The notes under the pieces: generated by a model | What the model was told of the DNA's origin: nothing | Seen by the model: the letters and a program-made list of their open reading frames with translations, nothing else | Database searches by the model: none | Origin: Halicephalobus mephisto | Lineage: Eukaryota; Nematoda; Chromadorea; Rhabditida; Panagrolaimidae | NCBI GenBank assembly: GCA_009193035.1 | Contig: SWDT01000152.1 | Location: forward strand, 1-64,000 | Reading direction: 5' to 3' | Length of the DNA: 64,000 nt | Part shown: positions 45,026 to 58,044 of the stretch, in pieces | How the letters are laid out: each line of letters begins with the position of its first letter | Numbering within the stretch: position 1 is the first letter of the stretch | Made by a program: the position numbers and the translations under genes

Positions 45026-48000
45026 TCAATCACTAATTATGAGGTCACGTGAATGATCTCCTTTCTTTGAATCAGGCTCATTGATGACTTTTTCGACTGT
45101 TGATGAATACTCAAAAACAAAGCCCTTCTGCTCAATATTGTCATCCGTCCGAAATTCAATAATGAAGCCGTTAAGCGAGGAAATCATCACTGGTGGTAGC
45201 TGGAAGAAACGTGTAAGAACGGAACTAATTTCGAGGATGAGAAGCACTTACAGTATTGCCACAGAAACGTCCAATGAGTAATTCATCCCGTTTGTACAAG
45301 CCATCGTAGACAGCCACATAATCATATTCACATGACCCTTCCTTTTCAACATCAAAGTGGATAAATTCCAGTTTGACTTGCAACCAGGATTCTGTGAAAA
45401 TCTCCCAAGAGCAAGAAGTCAACTTTGAGTAATTCCGATCTCCATATTTGACGTGTGAATAGACAAAGCCAATATTGGAATCAGCTTTAAGTTGGCCACC
45501 ACACACTGAAAACATCTACTTTTCACGAAATTATTTCCGGCAAAATCCAACCTGAAATGTACGAAGCATTGAACCCTATTCTTGGCTGAGTGTCATCAGA
45601 CTTCAGTTCGATAATTAACTCATTTTGAGTCGAAATAATGGGCATTGGGGCAGTGGATCCACAATATGTTCCAATTTTACCGGCATCTTGATTACCGCCA
45701 TCGAACACGGCAACATGGTCGTATCTGCAGGTGTAGTGATCTTCAACATCGAAAAAGTGAAATTCCTGAAATCCCCGTCCAGTCAACAACAATACGCAAT
45801 TAGCAGTGCTTACCAATGCAATCCTGCTCCCAGGGATAGTGACAATGTGCCATATACAACTTTTATTTGTTGGATAGTAATCAGGGAAGTTTGGAGTTTG
45901 GATTTCTCCATGGGGTTCATAGCTCTGATAGAAGCAGTCATCAGCAGAACATGAACGTCCGTCTTCACCCAAAAGGAACCCGGCTTGACATCTACATTCG
46001 TGCTTTAACTGTCCATCGGTGAGGACATTAACACAGAGTTGCTCACAACCCCCATTGTTCCTGGAACATTCGTCGGGCTGTAAGACATAAGTTGCAAAGA
46101 ATCCTTGTTTCTCTACATGTGCGTTAGATTTAAAAGTAATTTTGAGTTTCTCATCCCGTGAGAGCAGAACTATCGATTCTGAATACTTGCCACATAATTT
46201 GACTTCTTCAGAATCTCCAAATTCTGAAACAGGAGCTACCCAAACATGGTCATGTTCGCAGTCGGGATTTTCTCCTTCAATGTCGAAAGTTGTGAAATTC
46301 AATATGATTCGGTGCCCCGGTTGTCCATTGATCTCCCATACGCAGTTATCATTCGATGAGTAGTGCTTAGGAAAGTTCAGAGTGGAAAAGTTCCCCGATG
46401 GCAATGAAAAGTTACCGTAACAAGTACTGCTGCAAGTTCTTCTATCGTCATTTAGGAAATGTCCACGAGCACAACTACATTCAAACTTTTCGTCTCCGAT
46501 TCGATTAATACAGATTTCTTGGCAATTATGAGAACCGTCCTGGCATTCATCTCGTTCTAAAATTAAAAGTAAAGTACTGTATTCTATGAATATTACAAGG
46601 AATCACCTTTAAGGAATTCAATGTAGAAACCGGTTTTCTGAATCGACGAATCGCTAGTGAACCGAAGAGTCATCTGATGTGTATTAGTTACAATATACTT
46701 TGGCACTATTTGCCCACAAAGCTTAGTAACTAAGTGCTCTTCAGTGATAGTGTGTCCATCATAGACTTCTAGTCGGTCATATGAGCAATTGTTGTGAGAT
46801 TCCAGGTTGAAATACCGAATCTTGATTGCAACTCTGAATCCATCTGGAACAGTCAAATTCCATTGACAAGCAGTCTCTGGTGGATATGCTTCAGGATACC
46901 GAGGACTCTGGATAAACCCACGTCCACCAACAACAGACCCGCCACATACTGCTTGAAAACTGACTATTGGGAGGTCAGGAAGAGATTGAGTGCTCGAAAG
47001 AGTAATGAAAACCGCGTTGCTGGAAGAGGAAATTGATGTTGGAGTTGAGGAGGAGCACATCCTCGCGATCAATCTCGATTTCCTCGTGTATCCGTCTCTA
47101 ATTTCAATAACATTACTCTTCTCCTGTTGGCACTCCATGTTTTTAGTTTCAGGGAAAATAAGCTGTGTGGAGACGTTCAGGATTAAACGCTCCCCAAGTG
47201 AAGAAATGATCCTCCAACTGCAAATGCTGCAGTTCCTGTCTGGAACAATCACTCCAGAGCCATTCGTTATTGTTTGATGCACAACAGGGCATTTATACAT
47301 CTTATTCGTCTGTCGGATATCCCCAGAAGAAAGCCTTGTCCTCTGTCCTATTTTCGGTCGTTCTCCGGATATCGGCTTTAGAGGCAGTATTGTGTCCAGA
47401 TATGCACTTCTTGAAAACGTATCCCGAGCATAGTGCATACTGAAATGATGATTATTAGTCTGAGCAACTCAACAACCTCGTTACATTGAATGATAGTCGT
47501 AGGTTTCTCCTCGGGAATCGATTTCATCCGGTTTAGCTTTGTCAAAGTTGTAATCTTGGCCATCTTGAATGTTATCTCTGAAAATCTCAACGAACTTGTC
47601 TCGATCAGGTCGAGTATGTTCATGGCCGTGCCCAACAACATGGCCCAACTCGTGGACTACGATCCCGAATTTATCACAATTCTTTCCAATAGAAATAATC
47701 TGTGGGCCACCTCGCCTACCAACATAGGAACAACACCTGCAATAATTCTTGGGAAAGTATGTTATCATCTGTAATTCTGAAACTACTAGACATAATCTGT
47801 TTCAATATGCAGTAATAAGAAAGTATTGTAAATCATCGAAGTAATTCCAATTGAATCTTCAGTTTAAGCACTTAATGGGTTCTCTACAACTTGTTCTTCA
47901 TAAGGTGTGATGGCAAAAATGAACTTTTAATGCAAATACTGAAAGTTTGGGAGCGCATAACTTGCTTCGGGACTCACGTAGAAAACTTCTTTTTCATTGA

Positions 48001-49084
48001 ATGGGTATGAGTTTCAATACCCCTCTCAATTCGGTGGTTTTCGTGCGACTGCAAAGCTCAAGGCCCTCGGGTTCGAAATGCGAAGGCAATCAATTCGATT
48101 AATAGATATCACGGGATTTCAACTCCCGTCACGGAGCTCGTTTGTCTCCCAACGAGAGTCGAAATTCCCGCCAAAATTAATCCAGAAGGAAAGGTGTGCC
48201 TCCAGGAGGATTCATGATCCAGATCGGTTCCCTTACTTCCTACAGATGTCAGAAACGTGTGTGCTGTGAGGTAGCTGTTGCAGAAGGATACTCTGCCGCT
48301 GAAGGTGTGGAGGAGCTGTCTCGGCAATGCCTGTGATGTCTTCCGTGAGGATTTATATATTGACAATTTCAGGGTTTCTCCAAAGTAGATTTAAGGATAA
48401 AAGTGCTACCTTTTAAAACAATTGAGTCTGGTTTCCAGAGTCGATGACTCAACACTAAAAAATAGTTTTCGGATACCCATTTTTGGGAACTATAAAAAGT
48501 TGTGGTGTCGCTAGAATCCTCCCCAATTAAAGTTCTATATTACCCCTTGGAATTCTAGGATATTTTGAAGCGACTTCTGAAGCAAGTTGTGCATTATAAA
48601 TATTCTGTTTTTGTATTAGAGGGAAGTTAATATTCGTTATCATACTTTTTGAAACAGATGGTAGAGGACGTAAAAGTAACTTAAACCGAAGATCTTATTG
48701 GAGTAACGCCGACAATTTCCTACTGCTGCATAGTGAGGCAAGTGACAGCTAGTAGTTCGGAAATTACGGAGGACCTACCCGCACCGATCGGTTGTGAAAA
48801 TAACGTAATCCTTATCACTCGGCCGTTTAGGAATAAAGGATATGCATGTGTAATTCTCCCAATGTCTCATGGCGATCTGGAAAAGTCGCTGAAGTTCCCC
48901 TACAAATTACATTGCTTCTTGCTCTCAGATACAGAGTCATACCCGGAAACGTGTCGTTTATTACATAAGGGATGATTCCATTCGACCACAACCTTTGTGG
49001 ATTCGCAACAGCGGCGCGTTTCACCCGAAGAGATTCCCCATAAACGAAGAACGAACAAAGAATTATTGCCCATAATACCCGCAT
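45026..49084 (-). CDS. nas-39: Tolloid/BMP1-type astacin metalloprotease
   Basis: Eight exons close in frame to 910 residues: 48943-49084, 48779-48899, 47485-47736, 46607-47439, 45814-46556, 45552-45765, 45252-45505 and 45026-45199. The zinc site [19 protein letters not shown] and the Met-turn [10 protein letters not shown] (rebuilt across an exon junction) are intact, as is [12 protein letters not shown]. After the protease come CUB, CUB, EGF, CUB, EGF, CUB and CUB, the exact BMP1/tolloid order. The family matures procollagens and frees BMP ligands. The signal peptide ([14 protein letters not shown]) is followed almost at once by a furin site RVKR and the mature start [10 protein letters not shown]. 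The usual long prodomain is therefore reduced to a few residues unless an upstream exon was missed. Confidence 0.95.
47737..48778 (-). other. 1-kb intron of nas-39 with an odd GC-rich core
   Basis: This is by far the longest intron in the gene. At about 47990-48345 the base composition rises and both strands stay open for 80-90 codons (plus 47997-48269, minus 48109-48366). A B-box-like GGGTTCGAAAT lies at 48069-48079. It could be a nested gene, a pseudogene or an old repeat; no family is recognised. Confidence 0.45.
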
Positions 49085-49269
49085 GATAGATTTTTGGATT
49101 TTATTGTTACAGCATTTGCCGATGGATGAAAATGAAAATTGAATCTAGTTGAGATTTCGGGATAATAAATGGACAAAAGGAGTTACTATTTGCACACAAT
49201 AAGCACACAAAACGCAAGTTACTCAAAATCATAGAACGGTGGTTGCCGACGGCGCGAATAGATGTCGAC

Positions 49270-50478
49270 TCAATCGCTAGCAGCTGTGATCCTTCGAGGT
49301 CCAGCACCAGGTCGTGGTGGCCGAGCAAAAGCGACTTTTTGTTCCTGAACAACCGGACGCCAATAGCTGATGAGCGTTTCAGTGTCAAGTTTGTCACCGC
49401 TGTCAATCTCAATCTGCAATTGTATTATTATTTTTTCAGAAAGAACAGCCACACCTACCTTCTTGTCAATCTTGACTCTACAGTTACGTTCCACTTCGGT
49501 CAGGAACGGTGCCTTGCAGCTTGAGAACAGCATCAACTCCTTGATTGTACAGCCAACAGAAGGTGGGATAGAGTAGATGAAAACTACAAGTGCACGTATT
49601 TACACAATATATAAAGATAAGTGCACTTACAGACTGGTTGCTCATCCAAATCTCGGACACGGAATAGCGAATACCTTGGTTTTGCCTTGGGAATCTTACT
49701 ATTCAGATCAGAAGCCTTCAAACGTTCTTCCTGGCCTTCAAGCTTGATTGCCTCATTCAGAGTGTCAACGGAGAGTTGTACAAAGTCAAGTTCGCCTGCC
49801 CCGAAGCTCTTGATGCACTTCAAGGCGTCCTGATCAACAGGGAACTGAACCCCTCGTAGGGTTTGTGTGGCTTGTGTCGCGAATGGAAGGGCAATTCGAT
49901 CCTTTGATGCAGAGTTAAGCTCCTTCTCGATTGTTGTCATAGGAGTTGTATCATCATCTTTGGCATGCTTGTTCAAGCGACGTTCGAAAATGTCGAATTT
50001 CAGTTCATGAGCACTCGTGATCTGGAATTCCGACTGAATAAAGCTTTGACCGAAGTCAGATTTGAAAGATGCTTTGGTTGAGGCAAGCAGCATCTTGTCA
50101 CGAGAAGATGCCTTGTCATCCGCGAAGCTGCAATCGACCACATGGTTATATGAAGGCCACTGTTATGACTCAAACCCAACCTGATTAGGATCCATTCGTG
50201 AGGACTTTCCAGACGGAACAACAGAAAGCACGGTTCGTAAGCATCTATACATCCCGGTAAGTCACGTTTCCAGTCGGTTTTCCAATCCTTCGTTGGAGTA
50301 GTACGATAACTAAGAACTAATCTCTCCTTCTGGATCACAATCTTAGCAAGTCTGACTTTCCCTTGTTTGCACTCTTCAAAGACTTTAAGAATCTCGTCGT
50401 CAGCTGCAAAATGATTCGATTCAACTACTAAAGAACGCGAAGGAAGAACAAACCTCTGATTCCACTCTGGCAAGCCAT
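49270..50478 (-). CDS. twf-2: Twinfilin (two ADF-H domains)
   Basis: Five exons close in frame to 337 residues, the usual twinfilin length: 50454-50478, 50181-50403, 49631-50127, 49459-49583 and 49270-49413. The protein starts MACQSGIRADDEILKVFEEC. The first ADF-H domain contains the actin-binding helix region ASSRDKMLLASTKASFK. The second contains TLRGVQFPVDQDALKCI, RYSLFRV, FIYSIPPSV and LFSSCKAPFL. The basic C-terminal tail (FARPPRPGAGPRR) matches the capping-protein-binding tail of the family. Twinfilin sequesters actin monomers and regulates capping of barbed ends in the cytosol. It sits 186 bp upstream of nas-39 on the same strand. Confidence 0.95.
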
Positions 50479-50762
50479 TTTTAATACCCGAGTTGAGGTC
50501 GCTTGCAGAGCCCTTAAAAATAAATTTTATTAAATGCCATGGGGGGTGGATTGAGAGAACGGAAAGCTCGGCATATTCCGGAGAAACCGACTATAACAAA
50601 AGCATAAACAAACGCGGCAAGAGGGGCACGAACATTTGCCGAATCGATTAGTTGCAGTCAACCAATGTCCAATGAAACATTTGGCCAAAGGTCCCGGATT
50701 TGTTGTGTGGACTATTCAAAGCAATTATTTACAATCCGTACTTTGAGCAATTACTTCTTTTA

Positions 50763-51438
50763 TCAAGTTAGGAACAGTTTCAAAAATATCGACAAAGTGA
50801 GAAGCACGGATGAATAACCGGGTGACATCGCACGACAGGAGAAAGGATACATGAAATCGGCTGGCAGTTTGACATTGATTTTAGGGAGGACTCGGTATAT
50901 CCGCTCACGCTTGTCTAGGATTCGCTGGTGGACGATGCGTTTTCTCTCAAAATAAGTAATGAGTGAGTTGTCCGGGTTCCGTACAACGGTGACAGCGAAC
51001 AACATCATTTCATCTGGACTGTCGACGCAAACCTTTAATGACTTTCTCGCATTCGATGTTTGAAGTGCATAGTTTTGCTTTAAAAGTAACTCCCAGTTAT
51101 TGACAAATAACAAACATCTTACCGTGAACGACTCACTAGCATTAGAGAACGATGTCGAGTGATTACAACTTATGATATCCAGAGCCGACGACAGAGCAGA
51201 GTCTATGCTAAATCGCCCTCTAAAAATCACCCAATATTAGTAGAAAACCCAAATCCACTTGCCTGAGGCGACATCCAATGATCAAATGAAATTCATCAAG
51301 ATTATAGAGACGTGCTAGATCTGATTCACAATCACTGAAAGCTGCATTGTTCTGTCTGCTAACTCTTTGTAGGGTATCATCAGCAATCTCCAGAGCCACA
51401 GTCACTTCTGAAAAGACGAAAATCGTGAAGAGTAACAT
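50763..51438 (-). CDS. Secreted, probably GPI-anchored protein of unknown function
   Basis: Three exons close in frame to 195 residues: 51263-51438, 51123-51219 and 50763-51077 (an acceptor at 51089 is also possible). The first intron works only with a GC donor (CTCAG-GCAAGT). An N-terminal signal (MLLFTIFVFSEVTVALEIAD) precedes a mostly helical, cysteine-poor body (four cysteines plus one near the tail). The C-terminus is SCRAMSPGYSS followed by the hydrophobic VLLTLSIFLKLFLT, a typical GPI-attachment signal. I recognise no domain. The next gene, twinfilin, starts 284 bp downstream. Confidence 0.7.
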
Positions 51439-51987
51439 GGGTCTAATAGTTCTTGCGAGCCAAAAGTCCTGAACATTCTAGTTGCTATGGAAATCTTACT
51501 GTGGTTGCGATAGAAATGATTTCCCTACATACGGATCATCTCTGTGTGACTTCCATTTACATATCATGACATATCTGAACACATCCGACGACTGGGTCAA
51601 AAGGAAGGCTGTACGACATCCCCTCAGCGACGTTTGCTCCCCGTTTTTCTCCTTTTCGATTCTTACTGATTTCGACCTTCTTTTTAAACTAATTTCCCCC
51701 TAACTGAGATATTAAGTTAATTTAACTACAAAAACCGATATAAAAACAAAGTAAATGAGATAAATCTCGCGACATAGAGGGGAGCAAATATCGCCGGGGG
51801 AAGTGTCGTACAGCCCAAAAGGAAGAGGATGGAAGAAAACAGCCCGTCATTCCACCGGTCGACCCTTTTTTGCGCGCGCATTGGTCCCTTTGAATTCTCA
51901 GAGCACATCTCAATTTGTACCGGGGTTTTGCCGAGGTTCTGGTTGAGTTGATCACTTTCTTTATTCGGTTTATTACTGATCACAACG

Positions 51988-52741
51988 ATGGCAACGGCAA
52001 CTGCAAAAACACTGAATAAAGGGTCCATCACCCTTCAAGGATCAGCTGCTATGATTCGTGAATTCTTCCGTATGTTTATTCTCATTTTGACGCTGTTCTT
52101 ATATATCATTTTAGATTATGGCATCAACAATATCCTATTCCAACGTGGCATATATCCTTCTGATACATTTATTCGAGAAAAGCGTTTCGGAATGACCCTT
52201 TTAGTGTCTTCTGACATCCGTGTTCAAAGGTTCCTAGACCCGTTCCTTGCTGCTTTAGAAAGTTGGTTTAATTCTCGATTCTATTTCATACTATTCAATT
52301 ACAGCCTATCTCGCTCAGAAAGTCCTTCGCCGGATGGTCGTTGCAATTGCTGATGTAAGAACTCAAGAAGTGCTTGAACGTTGGGTATTTGAAATTCAGG
52401 AGGACGACGTGAACAAGTAGGATTCTTAATTGGTGCACTGTCTAATTTAAGGAATTTACAGCGAAAATGGACAATCAACACTGGATGAGAAGAAGGTTAG
52501 AGCTGGAATGTGTGATGTTATTCGGCAGATTACCGCTTGTGTTGCTTTTCTACCACAGCTAGAGCGTGAATGTTCTTTCGACGTTCTAGTCGGGCTCAAA
52601 CATGGTACAGAAATTAACGAAGTTGACCTAGAGACCATCAAGGACATGAAAATCGAGAATGCTGAACGTGTTCAGCTCCGTTCATTTGCTACTGGTCATC
52701 ACGATGTCCAAACTTGCGTCGAATACAAGATGGACAATTGA
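51988..52741 (+). CDS. mdf-2: Spindle checkpoint protein MAD2 (HORMA domain)
   Basis: Four exons close in frame to 206 residues: 51988-52069, 52115-52261, 52305-52416 and 52462-52741. Signature segments are GSITLQGSAAMIREFF, YGINNILFQRGIYP, KRFGMTLLVSSD, EVLERWVFEIQEDD and the safety-belt end VQLRSFATGHHDVQTCVEY. Length and order match MAD2L1 rather than MAD2L2 or HORMAD. MAD2 binds MAD1 at unattached kinetochores and CDC20 in the mitotic checkpoint complex. The 3' end converges with cdgs-1, with 279 bp between stop codons. Confidence 0.95.
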
Positions 52742-53020
52742 TGGTATTCTAACAACTGTCTTTCTTGTTTCCTATTTTTCATCTTTACATGGTTGACGAT
52801 AAAATGGGTTTATCATAGCTAATTCATAGTGGAATGGTGATTTCAAACAAAGGTATATACACCGGAAGTGATTAGTTAGGTAAAACTATGATGATGGATA
52901 TATCAAATAGGACATCTACACTTCTATTGTACTTATTATGAAATCCGATAACTAGGAGAAATTCATGTCGTCAATGTACAAGATAATAGATTCTGGTATT
53001 AAAGTTTGCCGAGTAAAACA

Positions 53021-54707
53021 TCAGATTACACCTTGGCTTTGTAGTTGTTGTTGCAAAGCTTCGTAGATCGAAATTTGCTGATCGACAGGCAACCAAAAGA
53101 TTTGCTGAACAATCTTGCTCCAATTTGGGATTCTGTAAGTCGTAATTAGGATCGACGAAACAAAGTAGGAACTAACCTGATAAACGTTTGAATGTAAATG
53201 TTGACAAATGACCCCATCAAAAGTTGGCAATCGAAACGGTCCATCAAACCACCATGACCAGGGATAATATCACCAAAGTCCTTAATCTTGAATGCCCTCT
53301 TGAATCCACTCGCAAAGAATCCACCGAAAGGTCCAATGATCGAGGCAAAGAGTGATAGAATCACAGAATGAATTATAAATGGTGACATGTGGAAAACGGC
53401 TGGCTTCTTTCGGAGAATCCAAAAAAGATTAAATGGTTTAGGAACATGATACTCAGTCTCGACGAACGTCAGAGGAATCGTGCAGTTCAAGCCGTGTTCG
53501 TTGTAAGCTTCAATGTTACACACGAAGAAGGGGTTCTTGATCAAGGCATAGGAAAGCAAAATTCCAAAAACAATTGTGCTGAAAGCTCCTCCAATAAATC
53601 CTTCCCAAGTCTTCTTTGGAGAAAGCTTGATTAATGGTGTTTTACCAAAGAAAAAGCCAAACATATAAGACATAATATCGCAGCAAATAATCATTGAGAC
53701 TGGAACCAAAAACCAAATTAATCCATGTAGAATGTTGTCAATGATCATGTACGATTGAGTGACAATAAGCAGAAGAGTAATATGAGTCCATGCAAACTAA
53801 AAACCTCTGCTATAGAGTCGGATATTCAGATTAAACAAACCAATGAAAATTGTCGCACATAATAACCTTTGCGAAGAGATAACACGAACCACATAAATCC
53901 ACCAATGTAGAGAATAAAACTAATCATTCTGTGATAGACAATCAAGGTATGAAGGAACTCCTGAACGGTGGAATTAATCATGACGAAGTAGAAGAAACCA
54001 AACTTACATCTTTCTTTAAAACAATAGACCAATAATCAATTAAACCTTCACCGAAGAAGAAGTAATTACTGGTTAGTAGAAAATACCAAGAAAGTACTCG
54101 AAACCATGGCAAGTCATAACCACGGTAAACGACTAATCCAATACTGATAATTTCTTCAAAACATTTGATTTGAATTACAAACACCTGAAAACTCCGAATA
54201 AAACAACAGGGAGATAAAACAACGAACCAGGATGCCCAACCAAAAAGCTCCTTTATTCACGATATATGTGAAGCATGATATCATGAATACTGTGAAAATC
54301 CCTCGAACAATCCAATTCCGCCATCTGAAAAATTCATATATTAATCTTGCACTAAACAGACTAAACGCACCTTGGAGGCAGTTTTGAAAGTAAAAATTCG
54401 AAATATCCACCCAGATTATCAGTTGCTTGTGGAAGAAATTTAGATAACTTCTCAATGCTAAAGAAACTCACTTATATACAGTACGGAAAGAAAGAGATTA
54501 CTTTTGCTCGTTCAGAATCTCCTCGTCATCGCTGGACACAGGGAAATCTTTCCCAACTGGCGAAGCCAGATCACTACCTCCACGGTATCGGGGTTGAGAT
54601 TCGTTTTCATCTTCACTAGACACAGGAAAACCCTTCGTAGGTGTGTTGAAATGGCCACCGATCCGATGTCGTGGTTGAGATTCTGGTTTGTTTCCCGAGA
54701 TCGACAT
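53021..54707 (-). CDS. cdgs-1: CDP-diacylglycerol synthase (phosphatidate cytidylyltransferase)
   Basis: Seven exons close in frame to 472 residues: 54502-54707, 54371-54457, 54228-54324, 54008-54184, 53841-53960, 53177-53796 and 53021-53132. Residues 1-70 are polar and phospho-site-rich ([12 protein letters not shown] repeated). Multiple membrane helices follow, with the family blocks [32 protein letters not shown] and the CdsA signature [27 protein letters not shown]. The enzyme makes CDP-DAG from phosphatidate and CTP in the ER for phosphoinositide synthesis. A strong acceptor TTTTTTCAG lies one base before the ATG. Confidence 0.96.
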
Positions 54708-55593
54708 TCTGAAAAAAGCAACTTCAACGCGGTGAAGAGAATTACGAAAGCGGAGCGAAGAGCGTGATAAGAGTTGGAACAACTGGCCAAGACTTTTGGA
54801 GCAAAAAGGAATCTTGTCAGCAATTTGTTTCGCAAATGAAAAAATTGGATAGAAAAGTCAAGCAACTCGTGCCGTTGTTCGCTACTGCAAATAGGAATTC
54901 GCGTTTCTAACAACTTTAGTTTTGATGTATTCTCCAAAGTCAGTCAACAGAAAAACTCTAATCAATGCTTGGGAACTTGCGCATGGACTGCATAAACAGC
55001 TGGCTGAAGAAAAACAAAAAACGAATATTTGGCCCAATATCTGGAAAAGGGCAAGTTTGTCTCAGTTTAAATTCGTCGAAAAAGTGCTATAATCAGTCAG
55101 AGTTCTGCTGTGGACTGAATTGCGTTGTTTATATAAAGTCTCTATTTGAGTCAAGTGATAACAAACATATTATCTGCCTATTGCGAAGATAGTCTATCAA
55201 AGTGATATTAGTTTTCGTTTCAATTGACCAAAATAAACCGTTAACATTGGAATAAATCTATTTCCATAAGAAACCAGTTTATCGCACTGTTGCAAAAAAT
55301 TGTGGGTCAAACTGTTCTCAATGTAGAATGGGACTACAAGGTTCTTTTTCCGAGACTAAAATCGATTATATGGGAACTTGCAAGTGCATAACGCCTGCAG
55401 CCCGACTGGCCTACGAAATCTCTTGTTTGAAATAGCCTCCAGTGAGGCAGTTGGTCGCAGTCTCTTCGAGAACAGACGTTTGCACTGCATCCCTCGGAGA
55501 TGCAGCCGGTCAGCTGAGTGCCTAGCTTGTATGACTTGAAAGCTGATTTCTGAAAAACAATAGAAGCTTCTTTTGATAGCTTATAGTTGTGTC
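54708..55593. other. Region between cdgs-1 and ric-3
   Basis: This is a divergent promoter region. A plus frame at 54965-55192 (75 codons, seven cysteines, SEFCCGLNCVV) lacks a signal and a known domain. A GC-richer patch at 55390-55520 may be ric-3 5'UTR; an acceptor-like TTATAG lies 8 bases before the ric-3 ATG. Confidence 0.4.
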
Positions 55594-56689
55594 ATGTCTT
55601 CGAAAACCGCTTCTAACCATGAACGAAAAGCTAAAAGGAAGAGGAAATATTCCGACAGTGACGAGGACGAGTATGAGAGTGAAGAAGTAAGTGAACCATT
55701 AATTATTTCGGAAAAGTTGTACTTTCAGGGACTCCCAAAGGCCAAGTTATTTATGATTGTGGCGGTGGTTATCGTCTGTCTTCTAGCTCTTTGGCCAAGT
55801 TTGATAAGTCCGCTTATGAACATGGTTCTAGGCAAGAAGTCGTCGGAACCACGGCTAAATCAACCACCAGTTCATCCTGCTCTGAATCGTCAAGGAACCC
55901 CGGCAACACCCGGATCCCGTTCTCACATGCATCCTGCCGCCATGAGAATGGCTCAAGAAGGAGCTGCTCAACAGCAGAGTAGTGGCAGAGGAGGGATGTT
56001 TTCCTACCTTCTTCCGGTCTACACTGTTGGAGTGATGGTGTTCTTGATTTACACATTAAGCAAGGTTGGAGGTTCAGTTTTGATCCTATGAATAATATGA
56101 ATGAGTTTAGATCATGTTCAAAAAGAAGTCAAAGCGGAAGAAGCGATATGAATCGGACATGGACGATTCAGAACTGAGTGATTTTGATCCCGACAATATG
56201 GGAAAGTCCCAGTTAAAGTCGTTGCAAAGAAGGCTACACGAAACGGAAGCTGCTATGAACAAGATCCTGCAGCAACTCGAAGAAGTAGCCCAAGCGCAAT
56301 CAAAAACTGACGAGAAGACAACTCCTATCAACGATCAACTTACTCCTGAACAAACTGCACAGATGCAGAACTCGATGAAGGAGCTCTCAAAGTTGTCCAA
56401 GGACTACGAGCGACAGAAAGCTCTGTTGGAGGACAACTCAGACGTCGATTTCGACGACGACAGTGAACTTAACAGTCCATCCGATTCACCAGACATATCT
56501 GATGACAATGATATGGCCCATGGAGAAGCTCCTGAAGTTGACGATCAAAACGAAAATGCTCCTGTTGAACAGGAAAAACCAATCTCCAAAGAGTCCACTC
56601 TAGCTTCCATGAACGAACAGCACAGCACGGAAACGAAAGATTCTGAAGCTACAAAGTCCAAGGTTCGTCGACGTGTTAGGAAGGAATAG
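55594..56689 (+). CDS. ric-3: RIC-3 acetylcholine receptor chaperone
   Basis: Three exons close in frame to 335 residues: 55594-55686, 55729-56064 and 56111-56689. A basic/acidic N-terminus ([18 protein letters not shown]) is followed by TM1 ([20 protein letters not shown]), a proline-rich linker, and TM2 in the conserved [20 protein letters not shown]. Then come a basic stretch ([17 protein letters not shown]), a coiled coil ([20 protein letters not shown]) and a long acidic tail ending RRRVRKE. This is the RIC-3 family layout. RIC-3 is an ER protein needed for nicotinic receptor folding and assembly. Confidence 0.93.
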
Positions 56690-58044
56690 GATTCCAACTC
56701 ATCACATAAACGGTCTCATCTATGCCCGACACAGCAAATCATGCAATGTTTCACGAAGCATTTTGTTATACTTGCACAATGCCATTATTTTCAAACCAAT
56801 GTTAAGTAAATAAGCATAAATACGGTTTTTTCGTTGATGACTTTTTGCAAAGACTAATCTGAGTGAAGGTGATCAACATTTTTCGTGCTGTCTTCATGCG
56901 TGGAAGGGGAACTGATAAAACATCATCGATATCAGCACCCTGTTAACTTTGATCTGCTATTGTACAACTCTAGAATTAAAAGGTGAAATCGATTTGTTCA
57001 CCTAATTCGAACAAAATCATCTTCATAGATAAATATATTTCTGTTGATTCAGTTTAAGCAGCTTGATGTAATTCTAGCATTGAATTCAAAGTTCTCGATC
57101 TAGATACCCTTATATAATAATGGATCTTAAGTAATTAAAACAACTTTAAACATCGTTTTTGTAAATGGTAATTTTAAATATTCTAAAAAATTGTAAGATA
57201 TATTTTTCAATATAACTACTTGAATCCTACTGTTCATTTTTCAACTCAGTTCTCGTTATGGACATTATAATATATAGGTATCCATCGGTGTATTTCCTAA
57301 TCATTGAATTCTAAATCTGCAAATTACAAATAAGACTTCGTAACTAATCACTAGAAGAATAACTCTTGAGTGAAACGGAGAACAATAAACGACTATATAT
57401 GATGAAAGGTCCAAGTATCTATATTTCGAAAAATAATAGAACTTCAGAATCTGTTCAGATTATTTTTAAATAAAACCGATTCAGGAGATACAATTCGACA
57501 TCAATGAATCCGTATATTACATAGCAATGAAAACAATTCTTCCGAGTCATTTTTAGCAAAAGGATTCAACAAACTATCTCGATTACTGTATAGATCAATT
57601 TCCAGACAATTGCATATGCTTTCAACCTTAATGTCTGCTAGAAGGATCAAATTCATAATTTCTTGGGCGCAAATGGTTGAATACTTGTAGATTGCATCCT
57701 ACTTCTCCTGTCTAAATTGTATAATCCAGAGCGAATTTATCTGTATTTTGTGATACCCCCACAACTCAGGAACATATGTATCAATTATTCTTCTTTGAAG
57801 AACTTATATTCGATAGAGAAATTAAAAAACTACTAAACTGAAAAACTCTTTCAAGGATCACTAATTGTAACTACCTTTTTTGAGGTGTGACATCAGCATG
57901 TTTCCTGTAATTTTCGAACCACAATAAACTTTAGGTAGCAAAGACTAATTACTGTGATTCTTTAACAAGAGAACAAGGAATTAATCCTTCCGATTAAGTA
58001 TTTGTACATGTTATAAAGCTAGCGTGACACCAATATTCAACAAA
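56690..58044. other. 1.35-kb intergenic region, nothing recognised
   Basis: It is AT-rich with no ORF above 60 codons of interest. It includes the ric-3 3' end and the upstream region of the receptor gene, which has CTTTAGGTAG-type sequence but no clear TATA. Confidence 0.5.

Noticed and set aside
51726..52031. Minus-strand ORFs upstream of and over MAD2 exon 1
   Set aside because: They overlap the conserved MAD2 start on the other strand and have no domain.
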